A stretch of 64,000 bases of DNA from Nitrincola salilacus (lineage in GTDB: Bacteria > Pseudomonadota > Gammaproteobacteria > Pseudomonadales > Balneatricaceae). Each line of letters starts with the position of its first letter. Position 1 is the stretch's first letter. The position numbers and the translations under genes were made by a program. Location of the stretch: assembly GCF_046271865.1 (NCBI RefSeq), contig NZ_CP176580.1, positions 4,340,001 to 4,404,000 on the forward strand, read 5' to 3'. The notes below the pieces were generated by a model. It did not search any database and was not told the DNA's origin. It worked only from the letters and a program-made list of their open reading frames with translations. This document shows positions 44,902-53,494 of the stretch, in pieces.

Positions 44902-45674
44902 AAACCCATGCCAACCCCTTCAAGCCAAGCCTTGGCTCCCGCCTGCTGTGGCTGGGTGTTCTGGTTTATCTGATTTATGCTGTTGTGACACTGGATATCG
45001 GCTGGGATCGTTTCATTCTGGGCCTGGAACAGGGTGGCCGACTGGTGGATCGCCTCTTTCCACCCAACTTCAACCGCTGGGAGATTCTGCTCAGCGATCT
45101 GATCGAAAGTCTTCAGATTGCCATCATCGCCAGCGTGTTCGGTATCATCATTTCACTGTTTGTCGGCTTGATGGCTGCACGCAATCTGATGCCGAATATC
45201 ATCAGCATCCCCGTGCGTGTTTTTATCGCTCTGTGCCGCACTTTTCATCCGGTGATCATCGCCATATTGTTCGTCAAGGCGGTCGGTTTCGGCGCGCTGG
45301 CAGGTATTCTGACCCTGATAGTCGCCTCAGTGGGCTTTATTGCCAAGCTGTTTGCCGAGGCGATCGAGGAGATCTCCTTCAAGCAGGTTGAAGCGATCCG
45401 AGCCACCGGTGCCAGCTTTGCCAGCACCATTCTGTTCGGCGTTCTGCCGCAGGTGTTCTCTCGTTTTATCGGTTTCTCGATCTATCAGCTTGATTCCAAT
45501 CTGCGTAACTCAACCATGGTCGGGATCGTCGGTGCAGGTGGCCTCGGTGGCACTCTGTTCGCAGCCTTCCAACGCTTCGACTACGACTTTGTCACTGCCA
45601 TTCTGCTGACCATCATTGCACTGATTCTGGTCGGTGAAGCCCTGTCCAATCTGGTGCGGAGGATCTTCCAATGA
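44889..45674 (+). CDS. phnE: PhnE-type ABC transporter permease 1
   Basis: The 261-residue permease has about six transmembrane helices and the family coupling motif EAIEEISFKQVEAIRATGASFASTILFGVLPQV. It starts with a strong GGAGG. It pairs with the second permease as a heterodimer. It overlaps phnC and the next permease gene (ATGA), so the four transporter genes are coupled. Confidence 0.9.
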   Translation: MAAIKTHANPFKPSLGSRLLWLGVLVYLIYAVVTLDIGWDRFILGLEQGGRLVDRLFPPNFNRWEILLSDLIESLQIAIIASVFGIIISLFVGLMAARNLMPNIISIPVRVFIALCRTFHPVIIAILFVKAVGFGALAGILTLIVASVGFIAKLFAEAIEEISFKQVEAIRATGASFASTILFGVLPQVFSRFIGFSIYQLDSNLRNSTMVGIVGAGGLGGTLFAAFQRFDYDFVTAILLTIIALILVGEALSNLVRRIFQ

Positions 45675-46498
45675 ACAGCTCATCTGCATCTATCGGCACA
45701 AAGACAGGTGGAAACCCGAAATGGCAACGCTTTACCGCTGCCGAACGCACTGCTCGCTATATGGTGTATCTGGTGGTGCTGGCGGCCTTTTTTGCTTCAC
45801 TGCGCACCGTCGAGATCATCCCTGAGTTTCTGTATGATGCTCCGGAGCAGTTGGCCGACATGTTCACCCGCATGTGGCCGATGGATTTCGCGGCTTACCC
45901 CACCACGATTCATGGTGCCATGCTGGACACGCTGCACATCGCTACCCTGGGCACACTGTTGAGTCTGCTGCTGGCGATTCCTCTGGCGCTGTTAAATGCT
46001 CGTAACATTGTTCAGTCATTATGGCTGAACTGGATCGCCAAGTTTTTCCTGGTGTCTTCACGCTCGGTCAACTCATTGATCTGGGCACTGCTGTTCGTGG
46101 CTATATTCGGCCCTGGTGTACTGGCTGGTGTGCTGGCGGTGGCGCTGCGCTCGGTGGGGTTTGTTGGCAAACTCTTCTCCGAGGCGCTGGAAGAGGTCAA
46201 CATGGGAACAGTCGAAGCGCTCAAGGCGACCGGCGCATCACCAGCATCAGTGCTGCTCAAGGCCTACTGGCCTCAGGCAAAACCGGCCTTCTACAGCGTG
46301 GTGTTGTTTCGCTGGGACATTAATGTCCGCGAGTCTGCAGTCCTTGGACTGGTCGGGGCCGGCGGTATTGGAGTGGTACTGAGTGATGCCATGAACCTGT
46401 TCCAATGGCCCAAGGTTGCCATGGCACTGACCGCGATTTTTGTCGTGGTTCTGTTGATCGAACTGCTGGTTGTTAATGTTCGCAAACGTCTGATCTGA
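45671..46498 (+). CDS. phnE: PhnE-type ABC transporter permease 2
   Basis: The 275-residue permease has about six transmembrane helices and the coupling motif EALEEVNMGTVEALKATGASPASVLLKAYWPQA. The first 30 residues are polar, then hydrophobic segments begin (YMVYLVVLAAFFASL). It forms the membrane channel with the first permease. It overlaps that gene by four bases. Confidence 0.9.
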   Translation: MNSSSASIGTKTGGNPKWQRFTAAERTARYMVYLVVLAAFFASLRTVEIIPEFLYDAPEQLADMFTRMWPMDFAAYPTTIHGAMLDTLHIATLGTLLSLLLAIPLALLNARNIVQSLWLNWIAKFFLVSSRSVNSLIWALLFVAIFGPGVLAGVLAVALRSVGFVGKLFSEALEEVNMGTVEALKATGASPASVLLKAYWPQAKPAFYSVVLFRWDINVRESAVLGLVGAGGIGVVLSDAMNLFQWPKVAMALTAIFVVVLLIELLVVNVRKRLI

Positions 46499-46508
46499 GG
46501 AGAAGTAC

Positions 46509-47120
46509 ATGCCCCCCTTTCGCAACCGATACCTGCTGATGCGTCATGGACACAGCCTGGCCAATGAAGCCGGGTTGATCATCAGTGACCCTGAGCAGGG
46601 TGTTGGTGGATATGGCCTGTCGGCAGAGGGGCATACACAGCTCAAACAGCTGACAGCAAGCTGGCAATGGCCTCGACCCGATGCCATTGTGCACTCGGAC
46701 TTTTTACGCACCACCGAAACAGCACGATATGTAGCAGAGCATTTCGACGTTATCATGACGTCTGATACAGGGCTGCGTGAACGCTACTTCGGAGTGTATG
46801 AGGGTAAGGCTGATCTGCACTATCACGAGGTCTGGGCACTGGATAAGGCCGAAAGCGATTCCAGCAGGCAGGCACAGACACAGCGTGAGTTATTGCAGAT
46901 CAATCTGGTGGAAACACTCGACAGCGTCGCACTACGCATGCGATCTGTTATCGAACGACTCGAAGCCCAACATGAAGGCTTAACCCTGCTGCTGGTCAGC
47001 CACGGCGACCCATTGCAGATTCTGCTGACCTCGCTGGAGCAACAACCTCTGGGTCAGCATCGTCAGCGTGAGCCGCTGTTACCGACTGGCATCATTGATC
47101 TGGAAAATCTAGGAAGTTAA
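46509..47120 (+). CDS. Histidine phosphatase family protein
   Basis: The 203-residue protein belongs to the phosphoglycerate-mutase-like histidine phosphatases. The catalytic motif is LLMRHGHSLANEAG (RHG) at residues 9-22; the acid segment is ERYFGVYEGK and the second His lies in LLVSHGDPLQI. It follows the second permease gene by 10 bases with a strong AGGAG, so it is co-transcribed with the transporter and may dephosphorylate an imported phosphate ester. That role is inferred. Confidence 0.88.
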   Translation: MPPFRNRYLLMRHGHSLANEAGLIISDPEQGVGGYGLSAEGHTQLKQLTASWQWPRPDAIVHSDFLRTTETARYVAEHFDVIMTSDTGLRERYFGVYEGKADLHYHEVWALDKAESDSSRQAQTQRELLQINLVETLDSVALRMRSVIERLEAQHEGLTLLLVSHGDPLQILLTSLEQQPLGQHRQREPLLPTGIIDLENLGS

Positions 47121-47145
47121 GGGCGTAATTGATACGCCCTGCTTC
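47121..47145. terminator. Bidirectional terminator
   Basis: A hairpin with 7-base arms GGGCGTA and TACGCCC and loop ATTGA begins directly after the phosphatase stop. It is followed by a pyrimidine-rich tail (TGCTTCTCTC). It lies between the convergent phosphatase and GbdR-like genes. Confidence 0.65.
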
Positions 47146-47161
47146 TCTCATTCAACACAAC

Positions 47162-48319
47162 TCAGCGTAGAACGACACTCGCAAAAGTGGGCTCATCCTT
47201 GGCCTGCGCCAGCGCCGCTATCGCAGTTGATACTCGATCGCTGATAACACCCTGCATCAGCGGCAATTGAGTCTGTTCGAGGATCTGTGCGGGATCGGGA
47301 ACGGCACGAGTCGAGGCCTGATGAATGCCCAGGCGCTCATCACGCGGTGGAATCCCGAAGTATTCCCGATAACATTTCGAGAAATGGGGTGTTGATACAA
47401 AGCCGCAGGCCGAGGCCACCTCAATGATCGACAAAGAGCTCTGCTTCAATAACTGACGCGCACGAGTCAAGCGCAGCTTCAAGTAATAGCGCGATGGCGA
47501 GCAATCAAGATACTTCTGAAACAGACGTTCCAGTTGACGCCGCGATACATCCGCATAGTTGGCCAGTTCGTCCAGTGTCAGCAACTCTTCCAGATTGGCC
47601 TCCATCAGTGCGACTATCTCCAGCAGTTTCGGCTGCGTGGTGCCCAGTACGTGTTTCAGCGGCACGCGCTGCTGATCCTGCTCACCACGCACCCGGTCAT
47701 AGATGAACATGTCGGAGATACCGGCAGACAGCTCCTTGCCATGATCCTTGGCGATGATATTGAGCATCATATCCAGTGGTGCCGTGCCACCGGATGAGGT
47801 AAAGCGATCCCTGTCAATACTGAACAGGCGGGATGTCAGCTCGACACGGGGAAAGGCCTCATGCATCGCCGCCAGACACTCCCAGTGAACACTGGCTTCG
47901 AAGTTATCCAGAAGACCAGCCTTGGCCAGCACCCAGCTACCGGTACAGATCGCGCCGAGCTGACGGTGATGTTTGCCCTGCTGCTGCAACCAGACCAGAT
48001 GCTCCTTGCGGGCACTGCGATGCGGTGCAACACCGCCACAGACAATCACCATATCCAGCCCCAACGGTTCCTCCATGGCGGCATCGGGAGTGACGCTCAA
48101 GCCATCACTGGCCTGAACCTGTACGCCACCCGATGTCAGCGTGAACCACTGGTACAGCTCTTTGCCGGCCAGTTGATTCGCCATGCGCAAGGGTTCGATT
48201 GCCGAAGCAAGGGAGATCAGTGTAAAGTTTTCGAGCAGTAGAAAGCCGACATTTTTGGGTTTTACGACAGCGGGTGGCGCTTCACGTCTCTCGTTTGCGC
48301 CGTGGTATGCTGATGACAT
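47162..48319 (-). CDS. gbdR: GlxA-type AraC regulator, GbdR-like
   Basis: The 385-residue protein has an N-terminal DJ-1/PfpI-like (GATase1) domain (VGFLLLENFTLISLASAIEPLRMANQLAGKELYQW; MVIVCGGVAP; GAICTGSWVLAKAGLL) and a C-terminal AraC helix-turn-helix (LDELANYADVSRRQLERLFQKYL; GFVSTPHFSKCYREYFGIPPRDERL). This architecture and the C-terminal FSKCYREYFGIPPRDERL motif match GbdR, the activator of glycine betaine and dimethylglycine catabolism genes in Pseudomonas. The ATG at 48319 (GGAG upstream) gives a normal N-terminus; the frame continues 58 codons upstream without support. The symbol is inferred from architecture and the dgc genes in this window. Confidence 0.75.
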   Translation of the reverse strand: MSSAYHGANERREAPPAVVKPKNVGFLLLENFTLISLASAIEPLRMANQLAGKELYQWFTLTSGGVQVQASDGLSVTPDAAMEEPLGLDMVIVCGGVAPHRSARKEHLVWLQQQGKHHRQLGAICTGSWVLAKAGLLDNFEASVHWECLAAMHEAFPRVELTSRLFSIDRDRFTSSGGTAPLDMMLNIIAKDHGKELSAGISDMFIYDRVRGEQDQQRVPLKHVLGTTQPKLLEIVALMEANLEELLTLDELANYADVSRRQLERLFQKYLDCSPSRYYLKLRLTRARQLLKQSSLSIIEVASACGFVSTPHFSKCYREYFGIPPRDERLGIHQASTRAVPDPAQILEQTQLPLMQGVISDRVSTAIAALAQAKDEPTFASVVLR

Positions 48320-48573
48320 GGGCTGGACTCCGGGTTTTGATATCAATCTTATCTTCCAGAGCATCATGGCTCTGATGAGAGACTTTTTTATTGTTGTTGT
48401 GTCTGATGAGAACTGTGAAAGATTCTCCCGACCTCGATGTCGCTTTTGGGCACGTCCAGCCGCTAATATAGAACAAATGTCGCTCTCAGGCATGTTTTAT
48501 TTCGCAGCCACACATAAAATCACTATTGTCACACAGCAACAATCATTGTTGAGTCAATCTAGCGAGACTGCTG

Positions 48574-49461
48574 ATGAACCGTTGGGATCGTATCGAAGCC
48601 TTTGTTGAAGTCGTGAGACTCGGCACCTTTTCTGCCGCGGCGCGTCATCTCAACGTATCCAGCTCGCATATCAGCCGTCTGATCGTGAAGCTTGAGCAAC
48701 AGTTGGGCACGCAACTGCTCTATCGCACCACCCGACAGATCAAGCTGACCGAAACCGGGCAGATCTACTACGAGCACTGCCGACATATGTTCGATGGTTT
48801 TCGTGAAGCAGAAGCCGCCATCAGCGATATGCAATCCAGCCCCAAGGGGGTGCTCAAGCTCACTGTAGGCACCACCTTTGGTGAGCGCTACATTGCACCG
48901 CTGGTGAACGATTTCATGCTGCGGCACCCTCAGTTGGAGGTGCGCATACACTTCACCAACCGCCGGGTGGAGCTGATTGAGGAGGGTTATGATCTGGCAG
49001 TTCGCATGGGGGTATTGGAAGACTCCTCTCTGATCGCACGCCGGCTGTGGGACAGAAACGAGCGCGTGGTCGGTTCACCCGAATATTTCTCGCGTTTTTC
49101 ACCACCCAGCACCCTGCAGGATCTGAATAAACACCAGTGTCTGGTTGGCTCGCGCGACCGCTGGATCTTCTCCGACAAGGGGGTGCGCAGGGAAGTGCGC
49201 GTCAGTGGCCGCTGGCACGGCAACTCGGGGCTGGCACTGCTGGACGCATCATTGAAGGGGCTGGGACTGACACAGCTCCCAGATTATTATGTCGAAGAAC
49301 ATATCAAGAAAGGTGAGCTGATTCCGGTGCTGGGTGATTTCCAGTTCAAGGACTCAGCCGTCTGGATCGTGTACCCTCGCCACCGCCATCTGTCACCCAA
49401 AGTTCGCATGTTCATCGACTTTCTGGTCGAAGAGATAGAGAAAACCAAACACCAGGGGTAA
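48574..49461 (+). CDS. LysR-family regulator
   Basis: The 295-residue protein has a helix-turn-helix (NRWDRIEAFVEVVRLGTFSAAARHLNVSSSHISRLIVKLEQQLG) and a LysR co-inducer domain from about residue 90. It precedes a CobW-type gene by 40 bases and may share its transcript. It is divergent from the GbdR-like gene. The target is unknown; the downstream formaldehyde genes are candidates. Confidence 0.85.
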   Translation: MNRWDRIEAFVEVVRLGTFSAAARHLNVSSSHISRLIVKLEQQLGTQLLYRTTRQIKLTETGQIYYEHCRHMFDGFREAEAAISDMQSSPKGVLKLTVGTTFGERYIAPLVNDFMLRHPQLEVRIHFTNRRVELIEEGYDLAVRMGVLEDSSLIARRLWDRNERVVGSPEYFSRFSPPSTLQDLNKHQCLVGSRDRWIFSDKGVRREVRVSGRWHGNSGLALLDASLKGLGLTQLPDYYVEEHIKKGELIPVLGDFQFKDSAVWIVYPRHRHLSPKVRMFIDFLVEEIEKTKHQG

Positions 49462-49501
49462 CACACATCTGCTGATGTTACCCAACCCTACAGGATCACG
49501 A

Positions 49502-50560
49502 ATGTCGCAACGTCTCCCCACCAATCTGATCACCGGTTTTCTCGGTGCTGGCAAAACCACAGCCATACGCCACCTGATGTCACTCAAACCTGCTGATGAA
49601 ACCTGGGCGATTATCGTCAATGAGTTCGGGCAGGTCGGTGTGGATGAGATGGCGTTCGACACTCAGGGCGATATCAACATCACGCCACTGTCCGGTGGCT
49701 GCGTCTGTTGCCAGCTCGGTGCTGAACTGACACGCAGCCTGAACCAACTTCTGGAGCAGCAGACATTTGATCGTCTGATCATCGAACCGACCGGCATGGG
49801 CCATCCGGCGGGCATTCTGGATACACTGCGCAAGCCCTTCTTCAGTGATCGCCTGGATCTGCGTGCCACAATCTGCCTGATTGACCCTCGCCAGTTGCTG
49901 GACCCTCAAGTGACTCAGAGTGAAACCTTTCGAGATCAGATCAATCTGGCCGATGTGCTGATCGCCAACAAAATGGACAAAGCGGATGCGGCTGCCGAAA
50001 CAGCCTTTGCAGACCTGTGTTCCGATATTTTCCCACCCAAACAGGTGATATTGACAACAGAGCAGGGCCGGATTGAGCCGGCATTGCTGGACTATGTCAG
50101 CGCCGGGCAGCTAAGGGCTCAGTTTCCTGATGCCCACCGGCATGCCGATGAAACCACACATCATACTGCTGATGCGGGTCACGTTCATGACCATAAACAT
50201 GACCACGACCACGAGAATGCTCCCCTGCCCTGCAAACCGGTACGCCAGATCAATTCAGGGCTGGAACGTTACAGTTGTGGCTGGGTGTTCCACCCCGACG
50301 ATATCTTTCCCTTTGATGAGCTGGAGGCCTTTATCAGCTCACTGCAGGGTATCGAGCGCCTTAAAGGTGCCTTTCGCCTGGGATACCCCTGGGTATTCTT
50401 CAATCGGGTGGGTGACGAGATCAGCTTTGATGCCATCAGCTATCGACGCGACTCCCGCGTGGAGATCATCGCCAGAGCACCGCTGGACTGGGACGCAATC
50501 GAGACTAGACTGATTGAGATAGCCACCCTGGGAGTGAACTCACCTTATCGTAATATCTGA
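49502..50560 (+). CDS. CobW/COG0523-type GTP-dependent metallochaperone
   Basis: The 352-residue protein has a GTPase P-loop (GFLGAGKT, residues 15-22), the metal-binding CxCC motif in GGCVCCQLG, a NKMD-type guanine-recognition motif (IANKMDKAD) and a His/Asp-rich loop (HRHADETTHHTADAGHVHDHKHDHDHEN, about 215-243). Such proteins deliver metal ions, often zinc, to enzymes. The ATG at 49502 follows AGGATC; an upstream ATG at 49475 is in frame. It lies directly before zinc-dependent frmA, so zinc supply to FrmA is a plausible role. Confidence 0.85.
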   Translation: MSQRLPTNLITGFLGAGKTTAIRHLMSLKPADETWAIIVNEFGQVGVDEMAFDTQGDINITPLSGGCVCCQLGAELTRSLNQLLEQQTFDRLIIEPTGMGHPAGILDTLRKPFFSDRLDLRATICLIDPRQLLDPQVTQSETFRDQINLADVLIANKMDKADAAAETAFADLCSDIFPPKQVILTTEQGRIEPALLDYVSAGQLRAQFPDAHRHADETTHHTADAGHVHDHKHDHDHENAPLPCKPVRQINSGLERYSCGWVFHPDDIFPFDELEAFISSLQGIERLKGAFRLGYPWVFFNRVGDEISFDAISYRRDSRVEIIARAPLDWDAIETRLIEIATLGVNSPYRNI

Positions 50561-50604
50561 GATACCGGATTATTTCTACTCAGCAACAGTGTATTTCAAC
50601 ATAG

Positions 50605-50637
50605 CCCGCAATCAGCGGGTCTGGAAAATTCTATAAT
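50605..50637 (+). promoter_or_regulatory. Putative frmA promoter and operator
   Basis: An inverted repeat CCCGC-AATCA-GCGGG (50605-50619) is followed 12 bases later by TATAAT (50632-50637), with the frmA start 59 bp downstream. The repeat occupies the -35 region, where a regulator could bind. It could instead be the end of the cobW-type transcript. Confidence 0.45.
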
Positions 50638-50695
50638 GGTCCGTTCACCCTCTGGGGTAATTGATTAGAACAGCTGACAACACATTGGAGAGAAG

Positions 50696-51814
50696 ATGGA
50701 TATGATCAAAACCCGTGCGGCCGTGGCCTGGGGGCCGGGCCAGCCACTGAGTATTGAAGAAGTGGATCTGATGCCGCCGCAGAAGGGCGAGGTACTGGTT
50801 CGTATCGTTGCCACTGGTGTGTGTCATACCGATGCCTTCACGCTGTCTGGCGATGATCCGGAAGGGATCTTCCCGGCGATTCTGGGCCATGAAGGGGCCG
50901 GTATCGTAGAAGCGGTCGGCGAAGGTGTCACCAGCCTGCAGGTCGGCGACCATGTGATCCCGCTCTATACCGCTGAGTGCGGCGTGTGCAAATTCTGCAC
51001 CTCCGGCAAGACCAACCTGTGTCAGGCAGTACGTGCCACGCAAGGCAAGGGGCTGATGCCGGATGGCACCACCCGCTTCTCCAAAAATGGCACGCCGATC
51101 TTCCATTACATGGGCACCTCAACGTTTGCTGAGCACACCGTAGTGCCGGAGATCTCCCTGGCCAAGATCAGCAAGGAAGCGCCACTGGAGAAGGTCTGCC
51201 TGCTCGGTTGTGGCGTTACCACCGGTATGGGTGCCGTACATAACACCGCCAAGGTAAAAGAGGGCGATACCGTTGCCGTATTTGGTCTCGGCGGCATTGG
51301 TCTGGCGGTGCTTATCGGTGCTGTACAAGCCAAAGCGGGCCGCATTATTGCGATCGATCTCAACGAAGAGAAATTCGAGATCGCACGTAAACTGGGTGCG
51401 ACCGACTGCGTCAATCCAGCCAAACATGACCGTCCGATTCAGGATGTCATTGTCGAGATGACTGATGGCGGTGTCGACTTCTCCTTCGAGTGTATCGGCA
51501 ACGTCAATGTGATGCGTGCGGCACTGGAATGCTGCCACAAAGGCTGGGGTGAATCGGTGATCATCGGTGTCGCTGGTGCCGGTCAGGAGATCTCCACCCG
51601 ACCGTTCCAACTGGTGACAGGTCGCGTCTGGCGCGGCAGCGCTTTTGGTGGCGTTAAGGGCCGCAGCGAACTGCCCGGTTATGTGGATCGTTTCATGAAC
51701 GGCGAGTATGAACTGGATACCTTCATCACCCACACCATGCCGCTGGAGCGGATCAATGAAGCCTTTGATCTGATGCATGAAGGCAAATCGATTCGTACCG
51801 TGATCCACTACTGA
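50696..51814 (+). CDS. frmA: S-(hydroxymethyl)glutathione dehydrogenase
   Basis: The 372-residue class III alcohol dehydrogenase oxidises the formaldehyde-glutathione adduct to S-formylglutathione. Zinc ligands are visible in GVCHTDAFTLSG, GHEGAGIVEAVG and the structural site CGVCKFCTSGKTNLC. The Rossmann motif is VFGLGGIGLAVLIGAVQAKAG. Length and sequence match FrmA/AdhC. Together with fghA it removes the formaldehyde that dimethylglycine demethylation releases. A strong GGAGAG precedes the ATG. Confidence 0.95.
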   Translation: MDMIKTRAAVAWGPGQPLSIEEVDLMPPQKGEVLVRIVATGVCHTDAFTLSGDDPEGIFPAILGHEGAGIVEAVGEGVTSLQVGDHVIPLYTAECGVCKFCTSGKTNLCQAVRATQGKGLMPDGTTRFSKNGTPIFHYMGTSTFAEHTVVPEISLAKISKEAPLEKVCLLGCGVTTGMGAVHNTAKVKEGDTVAVFGLGGIGLAVLIGAVQAKAGRIIAIDLNEEKFEIARKLGATDCVNPAKHDRPIQDVIVEMTDGGVDFSFECIGNVNVMRAALECCHKGWGESVIIGVAGAGQEISTRPFQLVTGRVWRGSAFGGVKGRSELPGYVDRFMNGEYELDTFITHTMPLERINEAFDLMHEGKSIRTVIHY

Positions 51815-51824
51815 TCCAAGACAT

Positions 51825-51917
51825 ACCCCGGATGCCCTTGGGCGAGACGCCGTGAATACATCCTTGTAGGCTTAAATGCCGCATCCCTGCGGCATACACT
51901 CGCCCAAGACCTCCGGG
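51825..51917. repeat. Nested inverted-repeat element between frmA and fghA
   Basis: A 93-bp structure with an outer stem (CCCGGA at 51827-51832 with TCCGGG at 51912-51917), a 10-bp stem (CTTGGGCGAG at 51837-51846 with CTCGCCCAAG at 51899-51908) and an inner stem (TGCCGCA and TGCGGCA, loop TCCC, at 51877-51894). It contains the phrase GTGAATACATCC that I know as a recurring intergenic repeat motif in gammaproteobacteria. No second copy was seen in this window. Being transcribed, it could modulate fghA expression. Confidence 0.8.
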
Positions 51918-52047
51918 ATACGCCATGCATTCACAGATTCAGGTAATGGCGTATGCTCTCTACCACGGCAGCCGACAGATGATCGACCAGTCAACAGCTG
52001 CCGTTTTCATGTCGTCATTCATACAGCAACCCTTAACAGGTGAAATT

Positions 52048-52923
52048 ATGTCCGCTCAAGCTGCAAACGACTTATCCACAGAGCTGACGCTGCTCAGCAG
52101 TATCCGCTGCTTTGGTGGCCAGCAGAACCAGTATCAACACGACTCAAAAGCCCTCAACTGCGCCATGCAGTTCAGTGTCTATCTGCCACCCAACGCCAGT
52201 GCCGAGAAACCTGTACCGGCTGTGTACTGGCTCTCTGGCCTGACCTGCAACGACCAGAACTTCAGCACCAAGGCCGGCGCACAGCGCGTTGCCGCCGAGC
52301 TGGGCCTGGCACTGATCATCCCCGACACCAGCCCACGTGGCGAAGAAGTGCCGGATGATCTGGATGCAGCCTACGATCTGGGGCTCGGTGCAGGCTTCTA
52401 TCTCAACGCGACTCAGGAGCCCTGGCACAAGCACTATCAGATGTATGACTACATCACCCGCGAACTGCCGGGGCTGGTCGAGAGCCAACTGCCCCTGACC
52501 GACAAACGCGCCATCAGCGGCCACTCCATGGGCGGCCACGGTGCTCTGGTGATCGCACTGCGTAACACTTTCCACTTCACCTCAGTCAGCGCCTTCTCGC
52601 CCATCGTCAACCCGATGGAGTGCCCCTGGGGAGTCAAGGCGTTCAGCCACTATCTGGGCGAAGACCGCTCACTCTGGAAACAGTACGACAGCGTCGAACT
52701 GATCCGTGCCGGCGCGCCGCACCTGCCGATGTTGGTGGATCAGGGCAGCGCCGATGGTTTTCTGGCCGAGCAGTTGAAAACCGAACTGCTCGCAACCGCC
52801 TGCAACAACTTCGAGTACCCGGCCGAGATCCGCTATCAGGAAGGCTATGATCACAGCTACTACTTCATCGCCAGCTTCATTGAGGAACACCTGCGCTTTC
52901 ATGCGCGGTATCTGAAGGGTTGA
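52048..52923 (+). CDS. fghA: S-formylglutathione hydrolase
   Basis: The 291-residue esterase hydrolyses S-formylglutathione to formate and glutathione. The nucleophile Ser lies in SGHSMGGHGAL, and the catalytic His in GYDHSYYF. The upstream open frame extends 41 codons, but the ATG at 52048 with AGGTG upstream gives a normal N-terminus MSAQAANDLS. It completes the glutathione-dependent formaldehyde route with frmA, from which a 93-bp hairpin element separates it. Confidence 0.93.
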   Translation: MSAQAANDLSTELTLLSSIRCFGGQQNQYQHDSKALNCAMQFSVYLPPNASAEKPVPAVYWLSGLTCNDQNFSTKAGAQRVAAELGLALIIPDTSPRGEEVPDDLDAAYDLGLGAGFYLNATQEPWHKHYQMYDYITRELPGLVESQLPLTDKRAISGHSMGGHGALVIALRNTFHFTSVSAFSPIVNPMECPWGVKAFSHYLGEDRSLWKQYDSVELIRAGAPHLPMLVDQGSADGFLAEQLKTELLATACNNFEYPAEIRYQEGYDHSYYFIASFIEEHLRFHARYLKG

Positions 52924-52946
52924 TTACAGGTGGGGAGGGTCGACAG

Positions 52947-53015
52947 GGATGTTGGCTGGATTGTTTTGTTGCCGCCCACGCCCAGTATGACAAGATTGAT
53001 GCGCAAACGATTTAA
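52947..53015 (+). pseudogene. higB: HigB toxin remnant (C-terminal end only)
   Basis: The frame ending at the TAA at 53013-53015 reads CWLDCFVAAHAQYDKIDAQTI, which matches the end of HigB-type toxins (HAEYDKIDA-type). Upstream the homology stops within about 25 codons of the fghA gene. No toxin core or start codon is visible, so the toxin is lost. Confidence 0.75.
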
Positions 53016-53046
53016 GTGCCGAAAAGGTAGACATGAGGTAAATACA

Positions 53047-53415
53047 ATGGATATCAAACCGCTTAAAACTGATGCCGACTACCGCGCGGCATTAAAAGAG
53101 ATTGAGCACCTGATGGTGGCAGAACCTGATACGCCAGAAGGTGAAAAGCTGGATGTTATGGTCACTCTTATCGAGGCTTATGAAGCGAAGCATTTCCCGA
53201 TGGACTTGCCTGATCCCGTAGAAGCAATCAAATTCGAGATGGAGCGCAAAGGTTTAACGGTAAAAGATCTTGAGCCAATGATCGGCAAAAGCAATCGCGT
53301 TTACGAGATACTTAACCACAAACGTTCGCTGACTTTGAAAATGATCTGGAAACTCCACGAAGGCTTGGGTATTCCAGCTGAGTCATTGATCAAACCGCCT
53401 CAAGTTCATGTCTAA
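53047..53415 (+). CDS. higA: HigA-type antitoxin
   Basis: The 122-residue protein has an acidic helical N-terminus (MDIKPLKTDADYRAALKEIEHLM) and a C-terminal XRE-type helix-turn-helix (LTVKDLEPMIGKSNRVYEILNHKRSLTLKMIWKLHEGLGIPAESLI). That layout is HigA with the toxin gene upstream. The ATG at 53047 is used; upstream codons in the same frame cover the toxin remnant in another frame and are not HigA. It is probably an orphan antitoxin after loss of HigB. Confidence 0.85.
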   Translation: MDIKPLKTDADYRAALKEIEHLMVAEPDTPEGEKLDVMVTLIEAYEAKHFPMDLPDPVEAIKFEMERKGLTVKDLEPMIGKSNRVYEILNHKRSLTLKMIWKLHEGLGIPAESLIKPPQVHV

Positions 53416-53494
53416 TCAGCTCTTCGGTGTAGATGAATTCCGCAACATCTCCGCTATAGATGAAAGGCTGGCTGAACTTGAACATTATGAGTAG
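53408..53494 (+). CDS. Short ORF overlapping higA end (28 aa)
   Basis: The ATG at 53408 overlaps the higA stop and opens a 28-residue frame (MSNQLFGVDEFRNISAIDERL then AELEHYE). It may be the beginning of a gene that was lost along with the toxin, or noise. No homology is recognised. Confidence 0.25.
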   Translation: MSNQLFGVDEFRNISAIDERLAELEHYE

